Shown one piece after another: positions 17,337 through 26,559 of a DNA stretch of 64,000 nt; the first letter of the stretch is position 1, and each line of letters begins with the position of its first letter. The notes below the pieces were generated by a model. The model did no database searches. It was not told where the DNA came from and was given only the letters and a program-made list of their open reading frames with translations. Where the stretch lies: the NCBI RefSeq assembly GCF_000733925.1, contig NZ_JPOO01000003.1:1984001-2048000 (forward strand), written 5' to 3'. The stretch comes from Arenibacter algicola (GTDB lineage Bacteria; Bacteroidota; Bacteroidia; Flavobacteriales; Flavobacteriaceae). The position numbers were made by a program, and so were the translations under genes.

Positions 17337-18716
17337 TCAATGAAAACCCGGCATTGGTAAATTAAGATCGGCATTTTCCAAGATCAGTACCCAATCCTGC
17401 CCTCTTCCAGAAGTAGGCGGCTTATAGGTCTGAATACCATCGGTGTCCGATGTGCCCAAATGATGGGACACACCATATCTGGGATCGTACCAAATAGCCT
17501 TTTTATTTAAACCTGAAATCATTCCCTTGTCCACCGTAAAGGCCTTCCCACTGGGGGTATAGATCATTGCAAAAGAGGCATCCAGTGCCAATACCGCCCT
17601 TATGGGCTCACCATTTATTTCCATGCTATTTTTGATCAACTCGGGCTTGGGAGTCAATTTAGAAAAGGAACGTGCCTCCATTAAGGTTTTAAGATGTTTC
17701 ATTTGAAAGGCCCCAGGATGGTCCAAGGCATCTTTCCACGGTATTGCGGCCCCAATAATTGGACTATTATCCGGCGAATACATCTGCCAAATATTATTAT
17801 TCCCATAGGTATGTCCGCAAGCCCCTGCAAAAACAGACCAATAGGCCGCCTGCCGTGCGTCATAATCGTCAAAGCGATCCTTTGGATCCGTACCTTTAAA
17901 ATAAAACCCTACCGGTATACTTTCGTATCTCGGTTCTCCGTCCAAGGTCGGTTTCATGGGCTCTAAAGCATAATCATGCTCCGCATAAAGTCCGTTGTCA
18001 TGCCCATGTTGACCATGGGAAGATTGATACATATTAAAATCAAGCCACTCGGCATCATGAAAATAATCCGACGACATTCCGGGTCCCCTGGGATGGAAAG
18101 TGATAAGCTGTTGGTCATTACTTCCCTGCTTCAGCCCTAGCGCCATTGCCTCCACAATTTTGCGATCATTTTCCGTTCGTATATTTCTATCTCCACCCAA
18201 TATCCAAATAACAGGTTTGCCCTTATATCTTTTCCCTAAAAACAGTCCAAATTCCTCAGCACTTTCTGCTGTAAAAATGATGTCCTTTTCACTTAGGGAA
18301 CTCCAATAACTTCCCCAGGTGGGAAGCATTCCCATAACCAATCCCAAAGAACTTGCCTTATCCACTATGGCGTCTACATGCTTAAAATAAGCCTCATTGG
18401 GTCTTTTTGGGTCTTTATTGAATAAGGGCAGGTCCCCATTGGCATTAGGAACGGAAATACCGTTCAGTTCTGATAAAATAACTGCCTGTATAACCGTAAA
18501 ACCTTTATCTGCCCTATTATTTAGATAATGATCTGCCTCCTTCATATCCAGTCTATGAAACAACTCCCAAGCGGTATCTCCCAGGTAGAAGAATGGTGTG
18601 CCATCTGATTTTTTAATAAATCTGCCGTTATCACTTATTTGAAGGGATTGCCCAATAACGGATTGAAAATGCAAAAACACCAAAACCAGTTTAACATAAA
18701 AAAGTAGTTTTCCCAT
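17337..18716 (-). CDS. DUF4038 glycoside hydrolase, GH140 apiosidase-like
   Basis: About 459 residues from the ATG at 18716, which gives a clean signal peptide (about 1-23). An earlier in-frame ATG at 18770 only adds an unlikely leader. The catalytic TIM-barrel DUF4038 region (about 28-355) has the family hallmarks FFYLGDTAWELFHRL, MLPTWGSYW, VIWILGGDRN and LDGEPRYE. A C-terminal beta domain (about 365-455, YDPRYG) resembles the putative collagen-binding domain found in this family. The characterised GH140 member releases apiose from pectic rhamnogalacturonan II, but the wider family is diverse, so the substrate here stays open. It is the last gene of a minus-strand hydrolase group and is convergent with the ECF sigma gene. 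Confidence 0.85.
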   Translation of the reverse strand: MGKLLFYVKLVLVFLHFQSVIGQSLQISDNGRFIKKSDGTPFFYLGDTAWELFHRLDMKEADHYLNNRADKGFTVIQAVILSELNGISVPNANGDLPLFNKDPKRPNEAYFKHVDAIVDKASSLGLVMGMLPTWGSYWSSLSEKDIIFTAESAEEFGLFLGKRYKGKPVIWILGGDRNIRTENDRKIVEAMALGLKQGSNDQQLITFHPRGPGMSSDYFHDAEWLDFNMYQSSHGQHGHDNGLYAEHDYALEPMKPTLDGEPRYESIPVGFYFKGTDPKDRFDDYDARQAAYWSVFAGACGHTYGNNNIWQMYSPDNSPIIGAAIPWKDALDHPGAFQMKHLKTLMEARSFSKLTPKPELIKNSMEINGEPIRAVLALDASFAMIYTPSGKAFTVDKGMISGLNKKAIWYDPRYGVSHHLGTSDTDGIQTYKPPTSGRGQDWVLILENADLNLPMPGFH

Positions 18717-19054
18717 AACATTACCTAGTAGAATTTTGTAATAACCTCCTAATATCTGAAAATTAAACATTTATTATACAATAAGTGCATAATCCCAAAA
18801 ATATAAGTCCCCAGTTATTAGAAAAATTTCGGTACATACTTTTCAATAGGATTGTCCCAGCCAAAAAAACAACACTTTTTAATAGCCTATTTTTAAGTCA
18901 TTGGTTTACTTGCCACAATCATCCTAAGGCTAAGGGCATGGGAATTTTAATTTTTCCTGCCGCCATTAAGACCAACCCTTCCCAACTAATTTATTAGTAA
19001 TTGTTTCCATCACTCAAATAGGCGGGCAAGTAGTATCTGTGCACTACTCTTAGG
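18717..19054 (-). other. 338-bp intergenic region
   Basis: This region lies between the GH140-like gene and the PA14 sulfatase gene, both on the minus strand. It is AT-rich and probably holds the promoter of the GH140-like gene. A CAAAAATA at 18796-18803 reads TATTTTTG on the minus strand and fits the Bacteroidota -7 box TAnnTTTG, but no matching -33 TTG was found at the right distance. A weak 6-bp hairpin (19029-19048) lies just after the sulfatase stop. Confidence 0.4.
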
Positions 19055-21172
19055 TTAATTTTTAGGTTTAAAAAATGCATTGGCCGGAATAGTTTCCCGT
19101 TCCAGGCTTGGACCGCTCCATTCCAATTTCAGGGATGATTTTCCCTTCCTAGGGCTCTTGTAGTAAATCCTATAAGGATGAAGTCCGGCTTTTAGTTTAA
19201 TGCTTCCGCTTTTGGGCGAGTTTTGAAAATATTCATAATCGGCATCAACTACTGCTGCATCGTGGATCCTAAGAAATGCCGCCGAATTTGCCGACATGTA
19301 AAAGGTATAATCACCGTCCGAAGGGACTCGGATATACCCCTCAAAGAACATGGCCCCGGAGCCATTACCGACATTTATCACACCGTTTAGCTGATCTACC
19401 TTACCTGTTTCAAACTGGTATAGCGTGGCCACTTCAGGTACCCAAGGAAAATCGCCCTTAAAGGCCTTCCACTGAATGCCGCTTTTCATTTCCCCTTCTG
19501 GTATAGAAGGAACTGGAACATCATCATATGGTCTTAAAGCAGTACTATTTGGAATTCGGGACCCTAGGACCTTGTCCTTCATCTTTTGCTGCAAACTAGC
19601 AAGTTTAGGATCCTTGGCCAAATTTTGGGTCTGCTGTGGGTCCTTTAAAACATCATAAATTTCAAAAGGATCGTTATGCGATTTGATGTCGTAACGCAGT
19701 CCAACATAATTTTCAATGCGTACCATCTGCATTTGATTACGTGCACGTCCTTGATGTTCCGGTATAAAATCTGCATAGTCCGGTGTCTTTCCCGGCTGAA
19801 AGTACTCTATATAAATATTGCTCTCGGGCTGTGTTCCTTTTCCTAGTAAGGAAGGTAATAAGGATACCCCATCCGAAATAGCAGGTGCAGGAAGTCCAGC
19901 CATTTGCGCAAAAGTGGGCATCCAATCATAGGAAATACTAGGAGTTTCAATATGGTTACCTGCCGGGATATTCCCTGGCCATAATGCCAATGTTGGCATT
20001 CGTACTCCCCCCTCCAAACAATCGCGCTTTATTCCATCGAAAGGCCCATAACTCTTAAAAAATGTGGGATCTATAGGTTCATTGGCCAAATAGGATTCCT
20101 TGGACGGGCCATTGTCCGAGGTAAATACCACCATGGTATTTTCATCAATTTTTAAATCCTTGAGCAGTTGCAGTATATCGCCCACTGCATCATCTATCCG
20201 CCTAGTGTCCGTAGCATAACGCTTATACACCTCTGGCCAGGCCAATTGTGCTGTTGCGGGATCCCCGTCATCGTCATAGGTGGCATTGGCATAATCTGGA
20301 TGCATCCAAGAATCCACTTCTCCCAAAGCGGTATTGATCATTTTCCCCGGCTCTCCCAACCATTGCAGTCCGCCATTCAATCCACCACCTGCCGGATAGG
20401 CCTGGGTAGGCAACTCAAGAACGGCATGGGGCGTATCATAGGCCAGATACATAAAAAAGGGTTTGTCGGCATCCTCACTTTTTTTAAAATCAACGATCCA
20501 TTTCTTAGCAGCGGCCGTAAATAAGTCTGTAGTGTAACACTTGTCAAGGTCATCGGCTATATTAACCCTATTTTCATACACCTCTTTCTTGCCTCTATAA
20601 ATGCCTTCTTTGGGATAGTGTTCATGGCCATCACCATGGCGTATATACCCCAAGTAATAGTCGAATCCTCTATTAAGGGGGTGTGCCGTCCAGTTAGGTG
20701 CCTTGCCTCCCTTGCCCTGCAAGCCCCATTTGCCTATGGCCGCTGTGGTATAGCCCGCGGTCTGCAATACCGACCCCAAGGTATGGTTATTGTCCAAGGC
20801 CTTGTCAAACTGATTGTCCCTGATATTGGCATGACCCTGACTACGGCCCAATAACAGCGAGGCCCTGGATGGTGCACATACCGGGGCGGCGGAATAATGC
20901 TGCGACATCAAGGCGCCTTCAGCTGCCATTTGATCCAGATTGGGCGTATACTCCCGTGGATGCGCCGCCCCTTTTTCCTTGGCCTTCATATTCTGAAAAA
21001 GTACCCCCAGATCCCCATAACCCAAATCGTCGGTAAGGATAAAAATGATATTGGGCTTTTTGTTTTCCCTATCAACTTCCGCTGTTACATTGCTTTGGGC
21101 AATTAGCCTATTTATGCCCACAATGAGCATTAGGGCGAATATAATTTTTGAAGTCACTGTTTTATGAAGCAT
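19055..21172 (-). CDS. S1-family sulfatase with C-terminal PA14 domain
   Basis: 705 residues with an N-terminal signal segment (about 1-25). The catalytic domain begins with metal-binding Asp48-Asp49 (LTDDLGYGDLG). It has the sulfatase signature CAPSR with Cys99, to be converted to formylglycine. Other typical segments are IGKWGLQG, DTPHAVLELP and FTSDNGPSKES. Beyond the usual sulfatase length, about residues 565-705 form a PA14-like beta domain (FEGYIRVPSDGDYTFYM, LRIHDAA, GLHPYRIYY), which in other enzymes binds glycans. It should be periplasmic or secreted and remove sulfate from a polysaccharide. The GH30 gene is 50 bp upstream in the same direction. No formylglycine-maturing enzyme is in the window. 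Confidence 0.95.
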   Translation of the reverse strand: MLHKTVTSKIIFALMLIVGINRLIAQSNVTAEVDRENKKPNIIFILTDDLGYGDLGVLFQNMKAKEKGAAHPREYTPNLDQMAAEGALMSQHYSAAPVCAPSRASLLLGRSQGHANIRDNQFDKALDNNHTLGSVLQTAGYTTAAIGKWGLQGKGGKAPNWTAHPLNRGFDYYLGYIRHGDGHEHYPKEGIYRGKKEVYENRVNIADDLDKCYTTDLFTAAAKKWIVDFKKSEDADKPFFMYLAYDTPHAVLELPTQAYPAGGGLNGGLQWLGEPGKMINTALGEVDSWMHPDYANATYDDDGDPATAQLAWPEVYKRYATDTRRIDDAVGDILQLLKDLKIDENTMVVFTSDNGPSKESYLANEPIDPTFFKSYGPFDGIKRDCLEGGVRMPTLALWPGNIPAGNHIETPSISYDWMPTFAQMAGLPAPAISDGVSLLPSLLGKGTQPESNIYIEYFQPGKTPDYADFIPEHQGRARNQMQMVRIENYVGLRYDIKSHNDPFEIYDVLKDPQQTQNLAKDPKLASLQQKMKDKVLGSRIPNSTALRPYDDVPVPSIPEGEMKSGIQWKAFKGDFPWVPEVATLYQFETGKVDQLNGVINVGNGSGAMFFEGYIRVPSDGDYTFYMSANSAAFLRIHDAAVVDADYEYFQNSPKSGSIKLKAGLHPYRIYYKSPRKGKSSLKLEWSGPSLERETIPANAFFKPKN

Positions 21173-21222
21173 GAGCGGTTTATTTTTCTTGTCCGATTAA
21201 AAATGGTTTGGGCAAATTAGCA

Positions 21223-22767
21223 TTAATCTGCTTTATTGAAAACAAATGTGGTCAGCGATTTACCTAAGACCTGTATTTTACTTTTTCCAAATTGAGCATC
21301 TGGCATTTTACTAAGATTGTAAGATTCACTGGTAACATAACTCTCGATTTTGGAATTTGATGGTATGTCTATATTTAATTCTAAATGCACAGCAGCAACC
21401 TGTTGATTAACTACAACCAGTACTATACTGTCATCAGCATTTTTATAGGCGGATAGCAACACCCCATCCTTTAGGTTTTCCTCTGTACTATAATTATCGT
21501 AGGTAACCGAGATCCTTTTGGCCCCGGGCCTGATGAATCTAGAGTAATTGCCAAAGGCCCATAGCAATTTTGAGCCGTAGAAATTCCCATCCTCACTTTC
21601 CTTATCAACATAAATAAGTCCATCCTTAAAGTCGTAAGGACTCATAGCCAACCACCAGTGCCAAGCACTGGCATTCGCAATAGTAAGATCGGCATGGATG
21701 AGGCGGGCTACATATAGCGCCGTGGGCATGCCCAGATCCCTGCCTTTTCCCTTAATCTCCTCATTGTTCTCCAAAATGCAGTATTCGCTCATCCAATATT
21801 CCAAGGAAGGGTATTCCCCTAATTTTTCGATTATTCGTTCCCTTTCCTTTTTAAGCTTCGATATATCCCAGGTAGTAAAATAACTATGGGCCGCGATCTT
21901 TGGTGCTACGGATTTTAGATCCCCCACATAATTAGGACTTTCAGGACTAAAAAAAGATGCTATCTGATCGCTTCTATTAGGATGCTTTTCTTTATCCCCT
22001 GTTAAATAGTCAATTTGACCGGCTTCGGTAATTTCTATTTTGGAATCTATTTTCTGTTGAGCGAAAACGGAATCGATTACCCTTGTGGCATTGGCCAATT
22101 CATTATTGTTCCAAGGGGAACCTTCCTGTCCGCCTTTCCATTCCCATTGTGGTTCATTGAACGGACTTATATAATCAAAATCTACTGTAAGACTGTCCTT
22201 AAAATGCTTTAGCACCTTCGCTAGAAAGTTGGCATAATCCACATAATTGTCCGGGGATAAATTTGCGGCCAAGCCATCATTGGAATGTGCCTTATTGTTT
22301 CTGGTCATTTGTATGGGCGGACTATTGACAAATGCAATGAATTGATTTACGCCACTTTCCTTTGCCGCCTGAAGAAACCACTGTTGCCCTGCCTGCTTTT
22401 GCCAATTGTAACTTCCGTCATCCTGTAAAAAGCCCTCGGCTCTTCTCCATGGATCCTTTATGCAACTTTCTTCAGCTTGGGCCGTACTTCCTGCCCCGAT
22501 ATTAAATCGCCAGGCAGACAAACCGATTCCTCTTGGTGATCCATCCGGATTATTTTCCTTACTAAACAACCACTCGGCCATTTGTTCCTTTTTTTTATGG
22601 GGCCATAAACCCGTATACTGTGCGGCCCATGCATCGGAGGCCGCAAAATTGTAAATGGTCTGGAAATGGATATTCTTATTTATGCAAACTTCAATAGCCA
22701 GGTCTTGCTGTGCACCCGCCCAATTAAAGGCGCAACAAAGGAAATATATATTCAACCAATTTTTCAT
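21223..22767 (-). CDS. GH30-like glycoside hydrolase
   Basis: 514 residues with a signal peptide (about 1-19). The body is a clan GH-A barrel of GH30 type. Glu205 in SPFNEPQWEW is the expected acid/base and Glu328 in YWMSEYCILEN the expected nucleophile. Supporting segments include LSAWRFNIGAGS, FVNSPPIQMTRN and SAWHWWLAMSPYDFKDG. A short C-terminal beta domain follows (about 420-514, VVVNQQVAAVHLELN). GH30 members include beta-1,6-galactanases, xylanases and fucosidase- or glucosidase-like enzymes, and I cannot choose the subfamily. The gene lies between two sulfatases and runs 50 bp ahead of the PA14 sulfatase, which suggests action on a sulfated chain. Confidence 0.9.
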   Translation of the reverse strand: MKNWLNIYFLCCAFNWAGAQQDLAIEVCINKNIHFQTIYNFAASDAWAAQYTGLWPHKKKEQMAEWLFSKENNPDGSPRGIGLSAWRFNIGAGSTAQAEESCIKDPWRRAEGFLQDDGSYNWQKQAGQQWFLQAAKESGVNQFIAFVNSPPIQMTRNNKAHSNDGLAANLSPDNYVDYANFLAKVLKHFKDSLTVDFDYISPFNEPQWEWKGGQEGSPWNNNELANATRVIDSVFAQQKIDSKIEITEAGQIDYLTGDKEKHPNRSDQIASFFSPESPNYVGDLKSVAPKIAAHSYFTTWDISKLKKERERIIEKLGEYPSLEYWMSEYCILENNEEIKGKGRDLGMPTALYVARLIHADLTIANASAWHWWLAMSPYDFKDGLIYVDKESEDGNFYGSKLLWAFGNYSRFIRPGAKRISVTYDNYSTEENLKDGVLLSAYKNADDSIVLVVVNQQVAAVHLELNIDIPSNSKIESYVTSESYNLSKMPDAQFGKSKIQVLGKSLTTFVFNKAD

Positions 22768-22856
22768 CTCTGCTATTTATGGATTTTATAGTAGAAAAAA
22801 ATACCCCTTTTCATCCTTACCAGCTGGCATACATCTATGAATCGGGATAACACAAA

Positions 22857-22893
22857 TTAATAAAAAGAACCCTATGCAAATGATAGGGCCCTT
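22857..22893 (-). terminator. Terminator after the 22928-24418 sulfatase
   Basis: A 6-bp stem (CCCTAT at 22870-22875 with ATAGGG at 22883-22888) surrounds a 7-base loop, extended by further pairs past a two-base mismatch. On the minus strand it is followed by a T-rich tail. It lies about 40 bp beyond the sulfatase stop and separates it from the GH30 gene. Confidence 0.7.
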
Positions 22894-22927
22894 TAAAAAC
22901 TAAACTAATCTAACTACTAACTATTTT

Positions 22928-24418
22928 TTATTCTACACTTAAATAGGTACCTTGATCAAAAGTAAACACTTCGGAAGGTGTCCTAGCTTCCTTAAAAAGC
23001 AATTTCATTTCGGCTACTATTTCCGGATAATCCTTGGCAATATTGTTCTCTTCTCCCAGATCGGCATCCAGATCATAAAGTTCCATCTGATCTTCGGTCG
23101 ATTCAAAAACATTATACTTTACAGCTTTCCAATTGCCTTTTCTAATAGCTTGTCTGCCGCCTTTCTCATGAAACTCCCAATACAAATATTCGTGTTCCTT
23201 TTGCTCTTTTTCCTCTCCCAAAAGGGTAGGCAAAAAGGAAACACCATCTAAAGAAGGAGGTACTTCCATATTTGCAATACCTGCAAATGTTGGAAATATG
23301 TCCCAGAATGCAGAAACGTGATCTGTTCTGGTATTTGGTTTAACATGTCCTGGCCACTTAACTATAAGGGGAACCCGGATTCCTCCTTCATAAAGATCCC
23401 GTTTGGTTCCCTTAAATGGACCGTTGCTATTAAAATAATCAGGATCGGCACCACCTTCAGTGTGTGGACCGTTGTCCGAGGTAAACATAACTATGGTATT
23501 GTCGGCAATGCCCAACTGTTCCAATTTGGCCATGATCTCCCCAACTTGATTGTCCAATATATGAATCATAGACACAAATGCGGCATGGGTTTCTTTCTGT
23601 GATTCGTAAGGACCATTTCTGTATTCCGGTCCATCATCCACCCCTTCATAAGCTTTTTCTGGAGGAAATTTACCCCTGTATTTTTCCATGATTTCCTCTG
23701 GAGCTGCAAGCTCTGCATGTGGTATAATAGATGCTACATAAAGAAAGAAGGGATTATCCTTATTGAACTCTATAAAATCGAGCGTTTTTTCATGTATTAG
23801 TTGTGGTGCATAAATCCCTTTCTTTGTTCCTGCATTTTCTTCCAGAACTAAAGAGTCCGTATTGGCCCATAGGTGGCGGGGGTAGTAATTATGCCCCAAG
23901 CGTTGGCAATTGTATCCAAAAAAAGTATCGAAACCTTGGTTCAATGGATCCCCTTCCGAACCTGGATATCCTAGCCCCCATTTACCAAAAACTCCAGTGG
24001 CATAGCCAGCTTTTTTCATGGCCTCCGCCAAGGTGTAGGTATTATCGGGTATGGGATACTGCCCCTCTGGTTGTATTTCCTTATTGCCACGTACAAAGGT
24101 ATGTCCTGTGTGCATACCAGTCAACAATGCAGATCTAGACGGAGCACATACCGTACTACCGGAATAATGTTCGGTAAAAAGCATTCCTTGCCTGGCTAAT
24201 TTATCTATGTTGGGTGTTGTAAACTTTTGCTGTCCATAGGCACTTAAATCCCCATAACCCAAGTCATCGGCCAAGATGTAAATAATATTGGGTTTGGCTA
24301 CATTTTCCTGAGTGCTGTCTGTTTTGGAGGCCTCAGTTAGCTGACCTTTGTTTTTGCATGCAAATGCACAGGAAATAAGGAATATAAGTAATCCTAAATG
24401 GAGAAATTTTTTAGTCAT
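22928..24418 (-). CDS. S1-family arylsulfatase-type lipoprotein
   Basis: 496 residues. A lipoprotein signal ends at Cys17 or Cys21 (LISCAFACKN). The mature protein starts with the metal-binding pair in YILADDLGYGDLS, and the signature CAPSR has Cys91 as the formylglycine site. Further sulfatase segments are FGKWGLG, FLYVASIIPHAE, FTSDNGPHTEGG and the C-terminal ENNIAKDYPEIV. The length is normal for the family. It is the first gene of the minus-strand hydrolase group but is cut off from the GH30 gene by a terminator, so it is probably transcribed alone. Its promoter shares the 105-bp region with a divergent sulfatase gene at 24524. The sugar substrate is not readable from sequence. Confidence 0.95.
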   Translation of the reverse strand: MTKKFLHLGLLIFLISCAFACKNKGQLTEASKTDSTQENVAKPNIIYILADDLGYGDLSAYGQQKFTTPNIDKLARQGMLFTEHYSGSTVCAPSRSALLTGMHTGHTFVRGNKEIQPEGQYPIPDNTYTLAEAMKKAGYATGVFGKWGLGYPGSEGDPLNQGFDTFFGYNCQRLGHNYYPRHLWANTDSLVLEENAGTKKGIYAPQLIHEKTLDFIEFNKDNPFFLYVASIIPHAELAAPEEIMEKYRGKFPPEKAYEGVDDGPEYRNGPYESQKETHAAFVSMIHILDNQVGEIMAKLEQLGIADNTIVMFTSDNGPHTEGGADPDYFNSNGPFKGTKRDLYEGGIRVPLIVKWPGHVKPNTRTDHVSAFWDIFPTFAGIANMEVPPSLDGVSFLPTLLGEEKEQKEHEYLYWEFHEKGGRQAIRKGNWKAVKYNVFESTEDQMELYDLDADLGEENNIAKDYPEIVAEMKLLFKEARTPSEVFTFDQGTYLSVE

Positions 24419-24523
24419 GGTGTTATTATCAATTACATTGGGGCAAGAATACCTAACCCCAAAGTAATTAAAAATTATGCTACTACCTATGGACTTATTA
24501 TATTTAACTGGATATAAAGTTAT

Positions 24524-26005
24524 ATGCCAAATACCTTCCTAAATATGAAGCACTCAATACATCACGCCATTATTGTCGTTTTGGCAATAATCTATTCCAT
24601 ACACTCCTGCAAATCCCCCAAAGAGAACGAGCCAAACAAGGCTCTTCCCAATATAGTTCTAATAAATGTAGATGATTTGGGCTGGAAGGATTTAGGGTTT
24701 ATGGGCAGTGAGTATTATGAAACACCCCATTTGGACGCTTTGGCAAAAGAAGGTATGGTATTTTACAATGCTTACGCAGGAGCTGCAAATTGCGCCCCCA
24801 GCCGCGCCTGCCTCCTATCCGGACTTAATACTCCGCGTCACGGCGTTTATACTGTGAGCCCTTCGGATAGAGGCAATCCAAAGACACGAAAACTTATTCC
24901 AATAAAAAACACAGACCACCTAAATGACAGCATATACACACTCCCCCACATGCTAAAGTCGGCCGGATATATTACCGGAAGTTTCGGGAAATGGCACGTA
25001 GGGAACGACCCTAAAGAACAGGGGATAGATGTAAATGTTGGCGGAAGTGCCAGAGGAAACCCAGGAAGCGGGGGCTACTTTTCGCCATATAAAATAGATC
25101 ATATCACCAATGGCCCCGATGGGGAGTATTTAACGGACCGCATTACCAAAGAGGCCATCTCTTTTGTAGAAAAATACAAGGACACCACCTTTTTTCTCTA
25201 CCTCCCCTACTATACCGTACATACCCCAATTATGGGGAAAGAGGAACTGATTGAAAAATTTAAGGACAAAAAGGGATCCAATGGACAAAATAGGGCCGAT
25301 TATGCCGCTATGGTGGCCTCTATGGATGAAAACGTGGGCAAACTACTTTCCACACTAAAAGCAAACGGACTGGAAAAGAATACTTTGGTAATATTTACCT
25401 CGGACAATGGTGGAATCAGGGCCATATCCGAACAAAACCCCTTACGTGCAGGAAAAGGTTCTTATTATGAAGGAGGAATACGCGTACCTTTACTGATAAA
25501 ATGGCCTGGAAAAATAGAACCCAATTCCAGCTCTGCCACCCGTGTAAGTAATCTGGACTTTTACCCCACCCTACAAAATATTGTAAGCCCAGAGAAAAAG
25601 GCTCTGCTACTGGACGGAATTGACCTTAAACCCATTTTTGAGGACAAAACCCAAGTGGAAAGGGACCTATTCTTTCATTTTCCTATCTACCTTCAGGAAT
25701 ACCAGGGTTTACAGGATGGTAGTCGCGACCCATTGTTCCGTACCCGTCCTGGCTCAGTAGTTATTTCGGGTGATTGGAAACTGCATGAATATTTTGAAGA
25801 CGGCGCGTTGGAACTTTACCATTTAATAGATGACCCAAGTGAAGAAAATAATGTTGCCGAACAAAATCCGGATAAAACACAGGAACTCCGTAAGAAATTA
25901 ATGGAATGGCGTGCCACAACCAATGCCAAGGTTCCAAGCCAAAGCAATCCAGAATACGATGCCGCTTTTGAACAACAGAAAATCAAAGAAAAAAGTCTGC
26001 GATAA
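24524..26005 (+). CDS. S1-family sulfatase lipoprotein
   Basis: 493 residues from the ATG at 24524, or about 486 from the ATG at 24545, which gives a more compact lipoprotein signal ending at Cys29 (YSIHSC). The catalytic domain has the metal pair in NVDDLGWKDLG and the formylglycine Cys90 in CAPSR. It also has FGKWHVGN, YLPYYTVHTP and FTSDNGG. It is divergent from another sulfatase and is followed 77 bp later by the 2Fe-2S and Mo-subunit genes on the same strand. If these are cotranscribed, desulfation would be linked with a periplasmic oxidation step. No family subclass can be assigned by eye. Confidence 0.95.
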   Translation: MPNTFLNMKHSIHHAIIVVLAIIYSIHSCKSPKENEPNKALPNIVLINVDDLGWKDLGFMGSEYYETPHLDALAKEGMVFYNAYAGAANCAPSRACLLSGLNTPRHGVYTVSPSDRGNPKTRKLIPIKNTDHLNDSIYTLPHMLKSAGYITGSFGKWHVGNDPKEQGIDVNVGGSARGNPGSGGYFSPYKIDHITNGPDGEYLTDRITKEAISFVEKYKDTTFFLYLPYYTVHTPIMGKEELIEKFKDKKGSNGQNRADYAAMVASMDENVGKLLSTLKANGLEKNTLVIFTSDNGGIRAISEQNPLRAGKGSYYEGGIRVPLLIKWPGKIEPNSSSATRVSNLDFYPTLQNIVSPEKKALLLDGIDLKPIFEDKTQVERDLFFHFPIYLQEYQGLQDGSRDPLFRTRPGSVVISGDWKLHEYFEDGALELYHLIDDPSEENNVAEQNPDKTQELRKKLMEWRATTNAKVPSQSNPEYDAAFEQQKIKEKSLR

Positions 26006-26082
26006 AAATTCCTACTTTCTAGATTGCACGGTCATTTGTTTTAGAAAAGCAATTCATTATCTTAGAAGCTAAACAAATTACC

Positions 26083-26547
26083 ATGCCAACCTACCACCTC
26101 AACGTCAACAGTTCCCGAAAAATGGTCGAGACGGAAGCCGACACCCCTTTACTATATGTCCTACGAGACTATCTGGAACTTAATGGTCCAAAATTTGGTT
26201 GTGGACTTGCACAATGTGGGTCGTGCAAAATCCTCGTGAACGGAAAGTCCACCAACAGCTGTATGATTCCAATATCCTCTATTGGGGATGCTGAAATAAT
26301 CACCTTGGAAGGACTTACTACCAATAAAGGTAAGCTACATGCCGTGCAGCAGGCTTTTGTGGACGAGCAGGCTGCCCAATGCGGTTATTGCCTCAATGGT
26401 ATGGTGATGACCGCGGTTGGACTTTTAAATTCCAACTCAAACCCAGATGAGATGGAAATCAAAACTGCACTGCAGGGTAACCTCTGTCGCTGCGGAACCC
26501 ATACTAGGATCATCCGAGCTATTAAGACCGCAGCCAAAAGCCTATAA
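26083..26547 (+). CDS. 2Fe-2S subunit of a molybdenum hydroxylase (IorA-type)
   Basis: 154 residues. Two iron-sulfur sites are clear. A plant-ferredoxin-type site has Cys40, Cys45, Cys48 and Cys60 (CGLAQCGSC). A helical domain has Cys100, Cys103, Cys135 and Cys137 (CGYC and CRCG). This is the standard small subunit of the xanthine-dehydrogenase family, in the two-subunit arrangement seen in isoquinoline 1-oxidoreductase and periplasmic aldehyde dehydrogenases. It has no signal of its own and is usually carried through Tat bound to the large subunit, which begins 12 bp downstream. It passes electrons from the Mo centre to an outside acceptor, often a cytochrome c. Confidence 0.97.
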   Translation: MPTYHLNVNSSRKMVETEADTPLLYVLRDYLELNGPKFGCGLAQCGSCKILVNGKSTNSCMIPISSIGDAEIITLEGLTTNKGKLHAVQQAFVDEQAAQCGYCLNGMVMTAVGLLNSNSNPDEMEIKTALQGNLCRCGTHTRIIRAIKTAAKSL

Positions 26548-26559
26548 TTTAAATCTGCC

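Noticed and set aside
18785..18997. GTG-started 70-codon frame in the gap before the PA14 sulfatase
   Set aside because: Composition is not protein-like, and it lies where the promoter of the divergently placed minus-strand gene should be.
19029..19048. 6-bp hairpin after the PA14 sulfatase stop
   Set aside because: It is short with no T tract on the minus strand, so it is too weak to list as a terminator.
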